Part shown: piece after piece, positions 34,534 through 44,561 of the stretch
Layout of the letters: each line of letters opens with the position of its first letter
How positions within the stretch are numbered: position 1 is the stretch's first letter
Notes under the pieces: model-generated
What the model was told of the DNA's origin: nothing
The model's input: the letters and a program-made list of their open reading frames with translations, nothing else
The model's database searches: none
Origin: Lachnospiraceae bacterium
GTDB taxonomy: Bacteria > Bacillota > Clostridia > Lachnospirales > Lachnospiraceae
Reading direction: 5' to 3'
Length of the DNA stretch: 55,576 nt
NCBI GenBank assembly: GCA_017430085.1
Contig: JAFRNR010000044.1
Location: 1 to 55,576 of the forward strand
Position numbers and translations under genes: made by a program

Positions 34534-34552
34534 GTATTTTTTCTTGACAGAT
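34519..34552 (-). terminator. Terminator after the hisS-side operon
   Basis: Perfect 10-bp inverted repeat ATCTGTCAAG/CTTGACAGAT (34543-34552 with 34525-34534, loop of 8), followed by six T on the minus strand. It ends transcription arriving from the hisS and hypothetical genes, and its second arm is also the ylxM -35 region. Confidence 0.88.
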
Positions 34553-34582
34553 GAAAATGTTGTTGTAACAATGATTTTTGTA

Positions 34583-35302
34583 TTATTCCATAGCAAGGAC
34601 GTAGCGCTTCCGCCGTTCTTTCGTGACCCACATGCTGAGCAGCAGGCCGGCCACGATCAGGGCGCCGCCGCCGAAACGGATGAGGCCGGCATAGGACTCC
34701 AGGTCCTTATTGATGACCGGCAGCAGCATGATCAGCACTTCTAGCACTGCCGCGCTGATGCCAAGGCCGATCAGCCGGCTTTTTTTGAAGACTTCCCGCA
34801 GGGGAAGTTCCGGGAACAAGGCGCGGCCCGCGAGCGCGGTCACGCCGGCCAGGACGGCGATCAGCGTCACGATGCTGAGGATCACCTGCAGCACGGGATT
34901 CAGGATCATTTTCCAGAGCAGCTGCGCCGCCTGGCAGACGCCCCAGCCGAGCACCCACAGGGGCAGGCCGATGAAGATGCGGAGCGGCAGGGGCCAGGAC
35001 CAGATCCAACGGCGGATGCGCATTCCCAGCGTAAGGGGACCTTCGTCCTCCTCTTCCGGCTCTTCGTCTTCCGGCTCCTCTTCCTCCGTGTCTTCGTCCA
35101 CGTAATAGGCGACATGCGGTTTGTTCAGTTCGTCCTGGACCTTCAGCATCTCGTCCGGATTGCCGAAAAGGCCGTTGACAAGTACCGCGGTGCCCGTCGT
35201 GACGGCCGCGGCGGCTCCCAGCGCTTTTTTCCGGAGCTTTTTGGACTTGTCTTTGTCCTGACTGTTGTCCTTTTCCGGCTCCGGAGCAGCGGGCTTATTC
35301 AT
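34583..35302 (-). CDS. Hypothetical membrane protein with acidic segment
   Basis: 239 aa from ATG 35302; AGGA is 7 nt upstream. A GTG at 35323 in the GTGA overlap with hisS is an alternative that adds 7 residues. Charged N-terminus (KDKSKKLRKK), one hydrophobic stretch (about 25-42), then a run of Glu/Asp/Pro (about 67-86, DTEEEEPEDEEPEEEDEG), then about four membrane helices. I do not recognise the family. It is the last gene before the 34519-34552 terminator, so it is expressed with hisS-hemZ. Confidence 0.75.
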   Translation of the reverse strand: MNKPAAPEPEKDNSQDKDKSKKLRKKALGAAAAVTTGTAVLVNGLFGNPDEMLKVQDELNKPHVAYYVDEDTEEEEPEDEEPEEEDEGPLTLGMRIRRWIWSWPLPLRIFIGLPLWVLGWGVCQAAQLLWKMILNPVLQVILSIVTLIAVLAGVTALAGRALFPELPLREVFKKSRLIGLGISAAVLEVLIMLLPVINKDLESYAGLIRFGGGALIVAGLLLSMWVTKERRKRYVLAME

Positions 35303-35319
35303 TTCCCGTTCCTGTCCGG

Positions 35320-36573
35320 TCACCTGTTGTAAACCTCTTCGATCTCCGCGTAACCTTCCGCGGCCAGTTGTTCTTTCTGGAATTTCTTGTTCTTGATCAT
35401 GGGGCTGACCAGGACGGTAAGGCCGTCCGCGCGTTCCTGCGCCGCCTGTTTCCGCACGGCCAGGGCCTGTTCTTCAGGGAGGTTCTTCTCCAGCAGATAG
35501 GCCTTTTTGCGAGGGGCGCCGGGGACCTGATAATTCTGCTCCATCAGGATCGTGATCAGCCGTTCGAAGCCGATGGAGATGCCGCAGGCGGGCACCTGCT
35601 GGCCGATGAATTTGCCGACCATTTCGTCGTACCGTCCGCCGCCGCCGGCCGCGCTGCCGAAATCAGCCAGTTCCAGTTCGAAAATAGGACCGGTGTAATA
35701 GGACATGCCGCGTACCAGGGTCGGGTCGAATTTCACGGTAAACGGCACGCTGGCCGCCTGTTCCACGGAGCGGATGATGGTCTCCAGACCCGCGGTGTAA
35801 GCGGCGACGCCTTCCTGCTCCTTGAGGAGTTCCGACAGTGCTCTCAGCGGCTCTTCCGCGTTCTGAAGCGCAGCGCTAAGCTTTTCATAAGCCGCGACGC
35901 TTTCCGCGGAGAAGCCGTTCTCTCCCATCTCTTTCAGGACACCGTCCAGGCCGATCTTATCCATCTTGTCCCAGATGATAAAGGCCTCGTCGCAGCGCTC
36001 CGGAACGATGCCGCAGTACGCCGCCATCGCCTTCAGAAGCCGGCGGTCGTTGATGTGAAGAATAAAACCGGAGAAGCCCAGGCGGCCCAGCAGCGTGGAC
36101 GTAGCCAGCAGCAGGTCGATCTCCGCCGTATTGCTTCCCTCGCCCAGGATATCGATATCGCACTGATAAAACTGACGGAAACGGCCCTTCTGCGGACGGT
36201 CAGCGCGGAACACAGGCCCCACCTGCAGCGCCTTGAAAGGCTTGGGCAGTTCGCCGTTGTGCGCGGAATAATAGCGGACCAGCGGGACCGTCAGGTCGTA
36301 GCGCAGCCCGGAATCCGCCAGGTCGTCTTCCGTCTTCGCTTCGGCGATCTTCAGCTTTTCGCCGCGCTTCAGAACTTTGAAGATCAGCTTTTCGTTGTCT
36401 CCGCCCTGTTTGCTGAGCAGGTTGCCCAGAGACTCCACGACGGGGGTCTCGATGGGGGTGTAGCCGAAGGTCTTATAGGTCTCTTTGATCAGTCCGATCA
36501 CGTAGTCCCGGAGGATCATTTCGCGGGGCGAAATATCCCGCATGCCGGTGACGGCGTTCTTGTTCAAAGCCAT
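35320..36573 (-). CDS. hisS: Histidyl-tRNA synthetase
   Basis: 417 aa class II synthetase charging tRNA-His. Motif 2 is FRADRPQKGRFRQFYQ, and the histidine-binding region holds YDLTVPLVRYY and LVRGMSYYTGPIFEL. The shortened C-terminal anticodon domain is present. No T-box leader is seen, because the gene sits inside an operon with its start overlapping the hemZ stop by 10 bp. The FRADRPQ form seems common in Clostridia. Confidence 0.95.
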   Translation of the reverse strand: MALNKNAVTGMRDISPREMILRDYVIGLIKETYKTFGYTPIETPVVESLGNLLSKQGGDNEKLIFKVLKRGEKLKIAEAKTEDDLADSGLRYDLTVPLVRYYSAHNGELPKPFKALQVGPVFRADRPQKGRFRQFYQCDIDILGEGSNTAEIDLLLATSTLLGRLGFSGFILHINDRRLLKAMAAYCGIVPERCDEAFIIWDKMDKIGLDGVLKEMGENGFSAESVAAYEKLSAALQNAEEPLRALSELLKEQEGVAAYTAGLETIIRSVEQAASVPFTVKFDPTLVRGMSYYTGPIFELELADFGSAAGGGGRYDEMVGKFIGQQVPACGISIGFERLITILMEQNYQVPGAPRKKAYLLEKNLPEEQALAVRKQAAQERADGLTVLVSPMIKNKKFQKEQLAAEGYAEIEEVYNR

Positions 36574-37985
36574 AATTTCCGCTTCCTTTCGATCATTTCC
36601 TCGATGCGCAGCCGGTACTCTTCCAGCCCCTTGACGTTGTCCGCGCGCTCGATGCGGCCGTCCGGATATACCGCTTTGCTGATATTGCCGGCGCCTACCG
36701 CAAGGATACTCTGTTTTTCCTCCATAATCAAGATATTATAGAGGCCTTCCTTCCCCGGCGCAGCGTAACCGACGTTCTCCAGATTGCCTGCCATGTTTTT
36801 CTGACGGTATAGATAGTACGGGAACAGGCCCATCTCCTGTGCGCCGGCGGACGCCGCCCGCATCATAGCGGCGGGCTCGTCCTTTTCGTAGGCCGGGCCG
36901 AAACGGTCTTCCTCGCCGGATCCGTTGTCCTCCCGGCGCAGGCGCGAGGCCCGTTTGATGGCCAGCGCGTGCACGGTGAGGCTTTCCGGCGCCAGCGGCT
37001 TCAGCTGCGCCAGGGTGTCCTGCACGTCCGCCGCCGTTTCTCCGGGCAGGCCGAGGATCAGGTCCATGTTGATGTTGTCAAAGCCGGCGTCACGCGCCAT
37101 CCCGAATGCCCGGATGATGTCCTCCACCGTGTGGAGACGGCCGATCGTGTCCAGCGTCCGCTGCTGCATGGTCTGCGGATTGACGGAGATGCGCGTGACG
37201 GGATATTGCCTCATCACCTGCAGTTTTTCCGGCGTGATGCTGTCCGGCCGGCCGGCTTCCACGGTGAATTCCTTTACGCGGTCCGCAGGCACGCTGCGGC
37301 AGATCTTGTCCAGCAGGCGGTCCAGCTGGCCGGCGCTCAGCGCGGTGGGCGTGCCGCCGCCGATATAGACGGTATCCGGGGTCACGCCCTTCATGAGCGG
37401 GATGCTCTGATCCATCTCGTAAAACATCGTCTCGAGATACGGTTCGACCTTCCCCGCCGCCTTGTCGATCGGATACGACGTAAACGAACAGTACGAGCAG
37501 CGGCTGGGGCAGAACGGGATGCCTGCGTACAGGCTCCAGCCCTCCGGGCCGGAAAGGCCTGCCAGCACGGCGCGTTCCCGCTGCGCGATGGCGATGGCCA
37601 GGCTCAGTTTTTCGCCGTCCAGGTAATAGGTCCGGCGCATGTGCTCCGCAATCTCGACAGGCCGGCGGCCCTCCTCCAGCATCTGCATGATGAGTTTGGT
37701 TGGGCGGATGCCGGTGAGCGTGCCCCAGGGGAGGTCAATGCCGCTCAGCACGCGCAGTTCATCGTAAACGCGGCGTTTGAAACTGTTTTTGATATCCTCG
37801 TAGGGCTGGGTAAAGTCCGGCTCCGGTACCGCGTAAACTACGCGGAAACCGGCGGCCCGCTGTTCTTCTTCCGTCAGTTCGGCCGGGATCTTTTTGATCT
37901 CCTCGCCCGGGAAGAACGACGTGAGCAGGCCGCGCACGTCATATTCGAAGTTTTCTCCCTCTCCGGGGAAATAAAACCCGATCAT
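36564..37985 (-). CDS. hemZ: Coproporphyrinogen dehydrogenase HemZ-like radical SAM protein
   Basis: 473 aa. Following an N-terminal domain of about 160 residues, the radical SAM cluster motif CX3CX2C is in FCPSRCSYCSF, with VYIGGGTPTAL and VEAGRPDSIT as HemN-type motifs. HemZ is annotated as an oxygen-independent coproporphyrinogen oxidase relative, but in organisms lacking haem synthesis the role is unclear and may be different. It overlaps the MBL gene by 4 bp and hisS by 10 bp. Confidence 0.88.
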   Translation of the reverse strand: MIGFYFPGEGENFEYDVRGLLTSFFPGEEIKKIPAELTEEEQRAAGFRVVYAVPEPDFTQPYEDIKNSFKRRVYDELRVLSGIDLPWGTLTGIRPTKLIMQMLEEGRRPVEIAEHMRRTYYLDGEKLSLAIAIAQRERAVLAGLSGPEGWSLYAGIPFCPSRCSYCSFTSYPIDKAAGKVEPYLETMFYEMDQSIPLMKGVTPDTVYIGGGTPTALSAGQLDRLLDKICRSVPADRVKEFTVEAGRPDSITPEKLQVMRQYPVTRISVNPQTMQQRTLDTIGRLHTVEDIIRAFGMARDAGFDNINMDLILGLPGETAADVQDTLAQLKPLAPESLTVHALAIKRASRLRREDNGSGEEDRFGPAYEKDEPAAMMRAASAGAQEMGLFPYYLYRQKNMAGNLENVGYAAPGKEGLYNILIMEEKQSILAVGAGNISKAVYPDGRIERADNVKGLEEYRLRIEEMIERKRKLWL

Positions 37986-38650
37986 ACGAACTCCGCCAGC
38001 GGATTGAACCGCTGCTCGAACGCGATGAAGGTACGGTCCATGTGGCCCGGATAGACGATCGTTTCGCCCGGCAGTTCCTTCAGCAGGCGCCGGACGGAAG
38101 CCAGCATCTGTGCATCATTGCCCGTAGGCAGGTCCGTGCGGCCGTAGGAGCCGTGGAACAGCGTATCGCCGCTGATCAGCAGTTCATAGGCCGGGAAATA
38201 GAAGCAGCAGCTGCCCGCAGTGTGGCCCGGCGTATGCAGCACGCGGAAGGTCATCCCGGCCAGCGTCACTTCCTCGCCTTCCTTCAGCAGGCGGTCCGCT
38301 GAAAGCGTGCAGGGCGTGCTTTCCCAGACCGAGCAGTTCATCTGCGGGTCCGCCAGCAGCGCCGCCTCCGCCTCGTGGCAGAGGATCGGACACCCGAACG
38401 CGTTGCGCAGTTCCTGCGCCGCCATGATATGGTCTTCGTGACCGTGCGTCAGCAGGATCGCAGCGGGCTTGTATTCGTTATTTTTCAGATACTGCACCAG
38501 CAGCGGGCCTTCCGCACCCGGATCGGCCACCAGGACCTCTTTCGTTGCGGTATTGATCAGAAAATACACGTTGGTGGCGATGGGCCCCACCACCGCTTTT
38601 CGGATCGTAAATCCTTCATATTCTTTCGGTTTGATCCGCAGACTGTTCAT
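37982..38650 (-). CDS. MBL-fold metallo-hydrolase (glyoxalase II-like)
   Basis: 222 aa cytoplasmic hydrolase. Metal site HGHEDH (LTHGHEDHIMA), then PGHTAGSCCFYF, SGDTLFHGSYGRTD and a C-terminal YPGH. This is the YqgX/GloB-like branch. It may act on thioesters, though the substrate is unknown. Its genomic place between rel and hemZ is common in Clostridia and points to general metabolism. It overlaps hemZ by 4 bp. Confidence 0.9.
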   Translation of the reverse strand: MNSLRIKPKEYEGFTIRKAVVGPIATNVYFLINTATKEVLVADPGAEGPLLVQYLKNNEYKPAAILLTHGHEDHIMAAQELRNAFGCPILCHEAEAALLADPQMNCSVWESTPCTLSADRLLKEGEEVTLAGMTFRVLHTPGHTAGSCCFYFPAYELLISGDTLFHGSYGRTDLPTGNDAQMLASVRRLLKELPGETIVYPGHMDRTFIAFEQRFNPLAEFV

Positions 38651-38658
38651 GCTGCCTC

Positions 38659-40962
38659 CTACATGCGGGTCACGTCAAAGACCCCGTTGATCTGTTTCAG
38701 GCGCGAAGTCACGGTCCGGATCTCTTCCGTGCCCGTAGACTGGAACGACAGTTCCACCGTCGCGATGCCCTGTTTGTTGACTTTCGTGCTGAGGCTGACG
38801 ATGTCGATGTTCATCTCCGTCATGACCCGGGAAATGTCTGCCAGCATACCTACGCGGTTGTTCACGTAGATGATCATGTTGGCCAGATAGCGTTCGCGCG
38901 AGCTCTCCTCCGGCATCTGCCATTCCGCTTCGATCAGCCGGTCGCGCTCCTCCGCCGGCAGGTTCATCACATTGACGCAGTCCGTTCGGTGGATGGAAAC
39001 GCCGCGGCCGCGGGTCACGAAGCCTACGATCTCGTCGCCCGGGATCGGGCTGCAGCAGCGCGAGAAGTGCACGGCCAGGTCATGGATGCCTTCCACCACG
39101 ATGCCGCCCTTGCTGTGAGCGACGGCCTTTTTGCCCTGCTCCTGCACCAGTTCGATCACCTGTGCGTCGGTGATGTGGCTTTGCTGATCCTTGCGCCGCT
39201 CTTCCGCCAGGCGGTTGATCACCTGGCCTTCCTTGATGCCGCCGTGCCCCACGGACGCCAGTACCGCGTTCCATTCCTGGAAGCCGTACTTCTTCATGAC
39301 TTTGTCCATGTATTCGGACTTCAGCAGCTCTGACAGGACGTAGCCTTTGGCTTTGGCGCTGCGTTCCAGCAGGTCGCGGCCTTTATAGATGTTGTCCTCT
39401 TTATTCTGCTCCTTGAACCACTGGTTGATCTTGTTCCGTGCCTGCGAGGACTTGACCATGTTCAGCCAGTCGCGGCTCGGGCCCCGGGAGTTCTGGGACG
39501 TGATGATCTCCACGCGGTCGCCGTTGCGCAGCTTGTAATCGATCGGGACCAGGCGTTCATTGACGCGGGCGCCGACCATCTTGTTGCCCACCGCGCTGTG
39601 GATCGAGAAGGCGAAATCGATGGGCGTGGAGCCGGCGGGCAGGTTCTTGACGTCGCCCTGCGGGGTGAAGCAGTATACGGTATCCGCGAAAATGTCCAGG
39701 TCATTGCGGACGCTTTCCATGAATTCGGTGTTGTCCGGCATTTCGCGCTGCCATTCGAGGATCTGGCGCAGCCAGTTCAGCTTCTCCTCCTCCTTGGTGA
39801 TGCTGCCGCCTTCCTTGTACTTCCAGTGCGCCGCGACGCCGTATTCCGCGGTCCGGTGCATCTCGTAGGTCCGGATCTGGATCTCGAAAGGCACGCCGCT
39901 CTTGCCGATGACCGTCGTATGCAGGGACTGATATTTATTCGCTTTCGGAATGGCGATATAGTCCTTGAAACGGCCCGGCAGCGGCATGTACATCTCGTGG
40001 ATCAGGCCCAGGACCGCATAGCAGTCCTGCACGGTATTGACCAGGATGCGGATAGCGAAGAGGTCATAGATCTCGTCCAGGCTCTTCTGCTGAATGGCCA
40101 TCTTTTTGTATATGCTGAAGATGTGCTTCACGCGGCCGTACACTTTCGCATTGATACCCGCATCCTTCAGATGGGAACTGACGTCCGTGACGATGGACTG
40201 GACGAATTCTTCGCGCGAATGCGAGCGCTCTTCAATGTCGCGCACCAGCTTGGCATACTTTTCCGGCTCCAGATACTGCAGGCTCAGGTTATCCAGCTCC
40301 ATCTTCAGGCGGAAAATGCCCAGGCGGCTGGCCAGCGGCGCGTAGATGTCCAGCGTTTCCGCGGCCTTTTCACGCTGCTTTTCGGGCTTCTGGTACTGCA
40401 GGGTGCGCATGTTGTGGAGGCGGTCGGCCAGTTTGATGATGATGATCCGGATGTCCTTGGACATGGACAGGAACATCTTCCGCAGGTTTTCCGCCTGCAT
40501 CTCCAGCTTGTCCGAGGTGCCCAGCGACAGACGGGTCAGTTTGGTGACGCCGTCCACCAGCAGGGAAACGTCCGGGCCGAAGCGCTTTTCGATGTCTTCC
40601 AGCGTGTAGTCCGTGTCCTCCACCACGTCGTGCAGGAGGCCGGCGATGATGGATTCCTTGTCCATCTCGAGTTCTGCCAGAATGATGGCCACGTGCAGCG
40701 GATGGGTGATGTACGGGTCGCCGGAGCGGCGCATCTGGTTTTTGTGCGCTTCGTTCGCCAGCTCGTACGCTTCGCGGATCTGCTTCATGTCATCGGAGGG
40801 ATGGTATTTGCGGATCGTGTCAACCAGCTTCTCATACAGTTTTTCGGGCGTGCTTTCCCCGGTGGTCTGCGGCATTTCGTCTTCGTCCGATACGGCGCGG
40901 TTCGCCGCGTCTTCGTCGGTGGCTTCGATCTCAGACCGCAGGTCCTGTTCCGTCGTTTTCAT
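38659..40962 (-). CDS. relA: Bifunctional (p)ppGpp synthetase/hydrolase Rel
   Basis: 767 aa stringent-response enzyme. The N-terminal HD hydrolase has HDVVEDT (111-117). The synthetase has RFKDYIA, NKYQSLHT and EIQIRTYEMHR, with the RFKD form of bifunctional Rel. A TGS domain (VYCFTPQGDVKNLP) and an ACT domain follow. I start at ATG 40962 because GGAGGG lies 6 nt upstream; the frame extends to 40989. An acidic N-terminal tail of about 35 residues precedes the HD domain. dnaE lies 42 nt upstream. Confidence 0.96.
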   Translation of the reverse strand: MKTTEQDLRSEIEATDEDAANRAVSDEDEMPQTTGESTPEKLYEKLVDTIRKYHPSDDMKQIREAYELANEAHKNQMRRSGDPYITHPLHVAIILAELEMDKESIIAGLLHDVVEDTDYTLEDIEKRFGPDVSLLVDGVTKLTRLSLGTSDKLEMQAENLRKMFLSMSKDIRIIIIKLADRLHNMRTLQYQKPEKQREKAAETLDIYAPLASRLGIFRLKMELDNLSLQYLEPEKYAKLVRDIEERSHSREEFVQSIVTDVSSHLKDAGINAKVYGRVKHIFSIYKKMAIQQKSLDEIYDLFAIRILVNTVQDCYAVLGLIHEMYMPLPGRFKDYIAIPKANKYQSLHTTVIGKSGVPFEIQIRTYEMHRTAEYGVAAHWKYKEGGSITKEEEKLNWLRQILEWQREMPDNTEFMESVRNDLDIFADTVYCFTPQGDVKNLPAGSTPIDFAFSIHSAVGNKMVGARVNERLVPIDYKLRNGDRVEIITSQNSRGPSRDWLNMVKSSQARNKINQWFKEQNKEDNIYKGRDLLERSAKAKGYVLSELLKSEYMDKVMKKYGFQEWNAVLASVGHGGIKEGQVINRLAEERRKDQQSHITDAQVIELVQEQGKKAVAHSKGGIVVEGIHDLAVHFSRCCSPIPGDEIVGFVTRGRGVSIHRTDCVNVMNLPAEERDRLIEAEWQMPEESSRERYLANMIIYVNNRVGMLADISRVMTEMNIDIVSLSTKVNKQGIATVELSFQSTGTEEIRTVTSRLKQINGVFDVTRM

Positions 40963-41004
40963 CTTCTTCCCTCCTTCCGTATATTCCATATGGCCGGGGC
41001 CGGA

Positions 41005-44000
41005 TCAGACCGGGCTTCCGGCATCACTGCGGTTCCGCAGGCCGGCGGACCACAGGTGTTTTACGTTTCTTTCCTGGACAGCTACGCGGTCTTCTCCGAA
41101 AGCATCCTTCAGGTCTCTGAGGATTTCGTCAGTAAAGACCGCCGTCTTCAGGCCGTCCAGTCGCTTCATCTGGCGCTCTTCTTTCAGCGTGACGACGCAG
41201 CTGACGCCTTTCAGCAGTTTGGCCAGACGGTATTTGTCCAGTTCATAGGCCGCGCGGTTTTCGAACAGCACGTAAGGCTCCAAGGGCAGTTCGTCAAAGA
41301 ACAGGATCTGCGCGCAGATCAGTTTGCCTTTGGCGTCGTCGCCCAGGGAGACGCGGCCGCGGATGAAGACGCGGCTGCCTTCTTCAATGCGGCTCCGGTA
41401 GTTCTCGGTCTCGCGCGGGAAGCACAGGACTTCTATGCTGTCCGTCAGGTCTTCCAGCTGCAGGATCATCATCGAATTTCCGCTGCGGGTGCTCTTGACC
41501 GTCTTCTGCTTCACGAGGCCGCCGACGGTCACGACGTCGCCGTCGGTCACGTTGAATTCCTGCGTTTCCTCGTTCAGGTTGAAGTCGCACAGGCGGGCCG
41601 TGATGTTGCGCCGCAGCAGCGCGGCGTCTTCCTCCAGCGGATGGCCGCTGACGTAAAGGCCCAGGACTTCGTTTTCATAAGTCAGTTTTTCGGAAAGGCT
41701 GAATTCCGGCACGTCCGGGAAACTGACGGTAAAGCGGCTCTGCTCCTCGGCCGGGGTGAAGTCGAACAGACTCATCTGGCCGGTGAAGCTGTCTTTTTTC
41801 TTCCGCTGGATCTGATCCATCAGTTCCGCGTAGACCGCGATCTTCTGGCTGCGCGTGCCGGGCAGGCCGTCCATCGCGCCGGCGTAGATGAAGTTTTCGA
41901 CGCCGCGCTTGTTGAGGCCTTTGCCGTTCATGCGGTCCAGGAAGTTTTCCAGCCCGGTGAACCGGCCGCCTTCTTCGCGCTCCGCCACGATGACGTCCAC
42001 GATGTTTTTGCCGATGCCTTTGATTGCAGTAAGGCCGTATCGGATGGCGTCGCCCGCCGGGGCGAAACCGTAGCTGCTTTCATTGATATCCGGCGGCAGG
42101 ACGGGGATATTCATCTGGCGGCAGACGGCGATGTATTCCGAGACCTTGGAGGTCACGTCCATGACGGAGGTCATAAGCGCCGACATGTATTCGACCGGGT
42201 AATAGCATTTCAGATACGCCGTCTGATACGCCACGACCGCATAGCCGGCCGCGTGTGAGCGGTTGAACGCGTACTGCGCGAAATCCATCATCTGGTCAAA
42301 GATGGTGTTGGCGATGTCCGGGGAAATGCCGCGGGATACGCAGCCCGGGACACCTTCCGCTTCGTTGCCGTAGACGAAATTCTGGCGCTCCTTCCGCATG
42401 ACGGCTTCTTTTTTCTTGCTCATGGCGCGGCGCACGAGGTCGCTGCGGCCCATGGAATAGCCGCCCAGGTCGCGCACGATCTGCATGACCTGCTCCTGGT
42501 ACACCATACAGCCGTAGGTGTCGGACAGGATGGGCTCCAGCAGCGGGGTCAGGTAATGCACCGAGGCCGGATCGTTCTTGCCGCGGATGTAGTCCGGGAT
42601 GAACTGCATGGGGCCGGGCCGGTACAGGGAGATGCCGGCGATCAGGTCCTCGATGTTGGCGGGCTTCAGTTCGCGCATGAAGCTCTTCATGCCCGAAGAT
42701 TCAAGCTGGAACACGCCTTCGTCGCGGCCCGAGGAGATCATCTCGAACACCTTGCGGTCGTCATATTTCATGCGGCTGAAATCGATCTTCTGACCGGTCT
42801 GCTGCAGCACGAAGTCCTTGGCCTGGCGGATCACGGTGAGCGTGCGGAGGCCCAGAAAGTCCATCTTGAGCAGGCCGAGTTCCTCGATCGTGGTCATCGG
42901 GAACTGCGTGGTCAGCTGGCCTTCAGGGCTGCGGGACAGCGGGACGAAATCATAGGCGGGCTCGCCGCAGATCACGACGCCGGCCGCGTGGGTCGACGCG
43001 TGGCGGGGCAGGCCCTCCAGCCGCCGGGCGAATTTCATGATGCGGGCGGCGCGTTCGTCCTTTTCGCAGAATTCCTTCAGGTCCCGGCTCATCGTCATCG
43101 CTTCGTCCAGCGTGATGTTCCGGTTGTTCTGCCCGCGCGGGACCAGTTTGGCCATCTGGTCGCACAGCGCATACGGATAATCCAGCACCCGACCGACGTC
43201 GCGGATCACGCCGCGCGCCTGCAGCGTGCCGAAGGTCGCGATCTGGACCACGCTGTCCGCGCCGTATTTTTCGGTCACGTAATCGATGACTTCGCCGCGG
43301 CGCTCATAGCAGAAGTCCACGTCGATATCAGGCATGCTGATTCGTTCAGGGTTCAGGAAGCGCTCAAAAAGCAGTTTATAGGACAGCGGGTCAATGTCCG
43401 TGATCTTCAGCGAATACGCCACCAGCGAACCTGCGCCGGAGCCGCGGCCGGGGCCTACCGGGATGCCGTGCGTCACGGCAAAGTGGATAAAGTCCCAGAC
43501 GATCAGGAAGTAATCCACATAGCCCATGTTTTCGATAACGGAAAGTTCGTAATCCAACCGTTTCTGTATCTCCGGCGTCACCTCCGAATATCGGTCCTTC
43601 AGGCCGTCCTGGCACAGTTTACGCAGGTAGGAGGAGTTGGTCTCCCCTTCCGGGACCTGGTAATGCGGCAGGCGGGTGTGGCCGAATTCGATGTTGACCT
43701 GACAGCGCATCGCGATGTCGTGCGTGCGCTCCAGCGCGTCGATGGCGTACGGGAAGACCTGCTTCATCTCCTCTTCGCTCTTTAAGTAGAACTGGCCGCC
43801 TTCGTAGCGCATGCGGTTTTCGTCGCTGACTTTTTTGCCGGTCTGGATGCAGATCAGCAGGTCGTGGGCTTCTGCGTCTTCCTCGTTGATGTAGTGGACG
43901 TCGTTGGTAGCCACGAGCGGGATGCCGGTCTCGCGGGACAGGCGCATCAGGCCGCTGTTGACGGTCTTCTGCTCGGGCAGGCCGTGATCCTGCAGTTCCA

Positions 44001-44517
44001 GAAAATAGTTGTTAGCCCCGAAGATGTCACGGTATTCGAGCGCGGCCTGCTTTGCCTCCTCGTACAGGTTCCGGGCCAGGTACCGCTGGACTTCGCCGGC
44101 CAGACAGGCGCTGAGGCAGATGATGCCTTCCGCATATTGGCGCAGGACGCTTTTATCCACGCGCGGGCGGTAGTAAAAGCCGTCGATAAAACCGATGGAG
44201 CAGATCTTCATCAGGTTGGCGTAGCCCTGATCGTTCTCCGCGAGCAGGATCAGGTGGTGGTAGCGGTCGTCGCCCGCGCCGGCTTCACGGTCCAGGCGGG
44301 AGCCCGGCGCAACGTACGCTTCGCAGCCCAGGACGGGATGGATGCCGGCGGCCTTGCACGCCTTATAAAAGTCAATCACGCCGTACATGACGCCGTGGTC
44401 CGTAACGGCCACGGAATCCATGCCCAGTTCTTTGACGCGCTGCACCAGCTCCCCGATCTTGCAGGAGCCGTCCAGCAGGCTGTATTCGGTATGAAGATGA
44501 AGGTGTGTAAAGGCCAT
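41005..44517 (-). CDS. dnaE: DNA polymerase III subunit alpha (DnaE)
   Basis: 1170 aa replicative polymerase of the DnaE type. The N-terminal PHP domain begins THLHLHTEYSLLDG, and the polymerase core contains PDIDVDFCYERR with catalytic Asp residues and GPGRGSGAGSLVAY. The helix-hairpin-helix and OB domains (VGGLVKQKTVKSTRSGNSM) are near the C-terminus. Firmicutes also need PolC; DnaE usually extends primers. The gene follows ftsY after 44 nt. Confidence 0.96.
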   Translation of the reverse strand: MAFTHLHLHTEYSLLDGSCKIGELVQRVKELGMDSVAVTDHGVMYGVIDFYKACKAAGIHPVLGCEAYVAPGSRLDREAGAGDDRYHHLILLAENDQGYANLMKICSIGFIDGFYYRPRVDKSVLRQYAEGIICLSACLAGEVQRYLARNLYEEAKQAALEYRDIFGANNYFLELQDHGLPEQKTVNSGLMRLSRETGIPLVATNDVHYINEEDAEAHDLLICIQTGKKVSDENRMRYEGGQFYLKSEEEMKQVFPYAIDALERTHDIAMRCQVNIEFGHTRLPHYQVPEGETNSSYLRKLCQDGLKDRYSEVTPEIQKRLDYELSVIENMGYVDYFLIVWDFIHFAVTHGIPVGPGRGSGAGSLVAYSLKITDIDPLSYKLLFERFLNPERISMPDIDVDFCYERRGEVIDYVTEKYGADSVVQIATFGTLQARGVIRDVGRVLDYPYALCDQMAKLVPRGQNNRNITLDEAMTMSRDLKEFCEKDERAARIMKFARRLEGLPRHASTHAAGVVICGEPAYDFVPLSRSPEGQLTTQFPMTTIEELGLLKMDFLGLRTLTVIRQAKDFVLQQTGQKIDFSRMKYDDRKVFEMISSGRDEGVFQLESSGMKSFMRELKPANIEDLIAGISLYRPGPMQFIPDYIRGKNDPASVHYLTPLLEPILSDTYGCMVYQEQVMQIVRDLGGYSMGRSDLVRRAMSKKKEAVMRKERQNFVYGNEAEGVPGCVSRGISPDIANTIFDQMMDFAQYAFNRSHAAGYAVVAYQTAYLKCYYPVEYMSALMTSVMDVTSKVSEYIAVCRQMNIPVLPPDINESSYGFAPAGDAIRYGLTAIKGIGKNIVDVIVAEREEGGRFTGLENFLDRMNGKGLNKRGVENFIYAGAMDGLPGTRSQKIAVYAELMDQIQRKKKDSFTGQMSLFDFTPAEEQSRFTVSFPDVPEFSLSEKLTYENEVLGLYVSGHPLEEDAALLRRNITARLCDFNLNEETQEFNVTDGDVVTVGGLVKQKTVKSTRSGNSMMILQLEDLTDSIEVLCFPRETENYRSRIEEGSRVFIRGRVSLGDDAKGKLICAQILFFDELPLEPYVLFENRAAYELDKYRLAKLLKGVSCVVTLKEERQMKRLDGLKTAVFTDEILRDLKDAFGEDRVAVQERNVKHLWSAGLRNRSDAGSPV

Positions 44518-44561
44518 GGATCCATCTCCCGGAAGGTTTCAGGTCAGGGGCCGCGGAGCGG

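Noticed and set aside
35320-36600. T-box leader for hisS
   Set aside because: hisS overlaps hemZ by 10 bp, leaving no leader.
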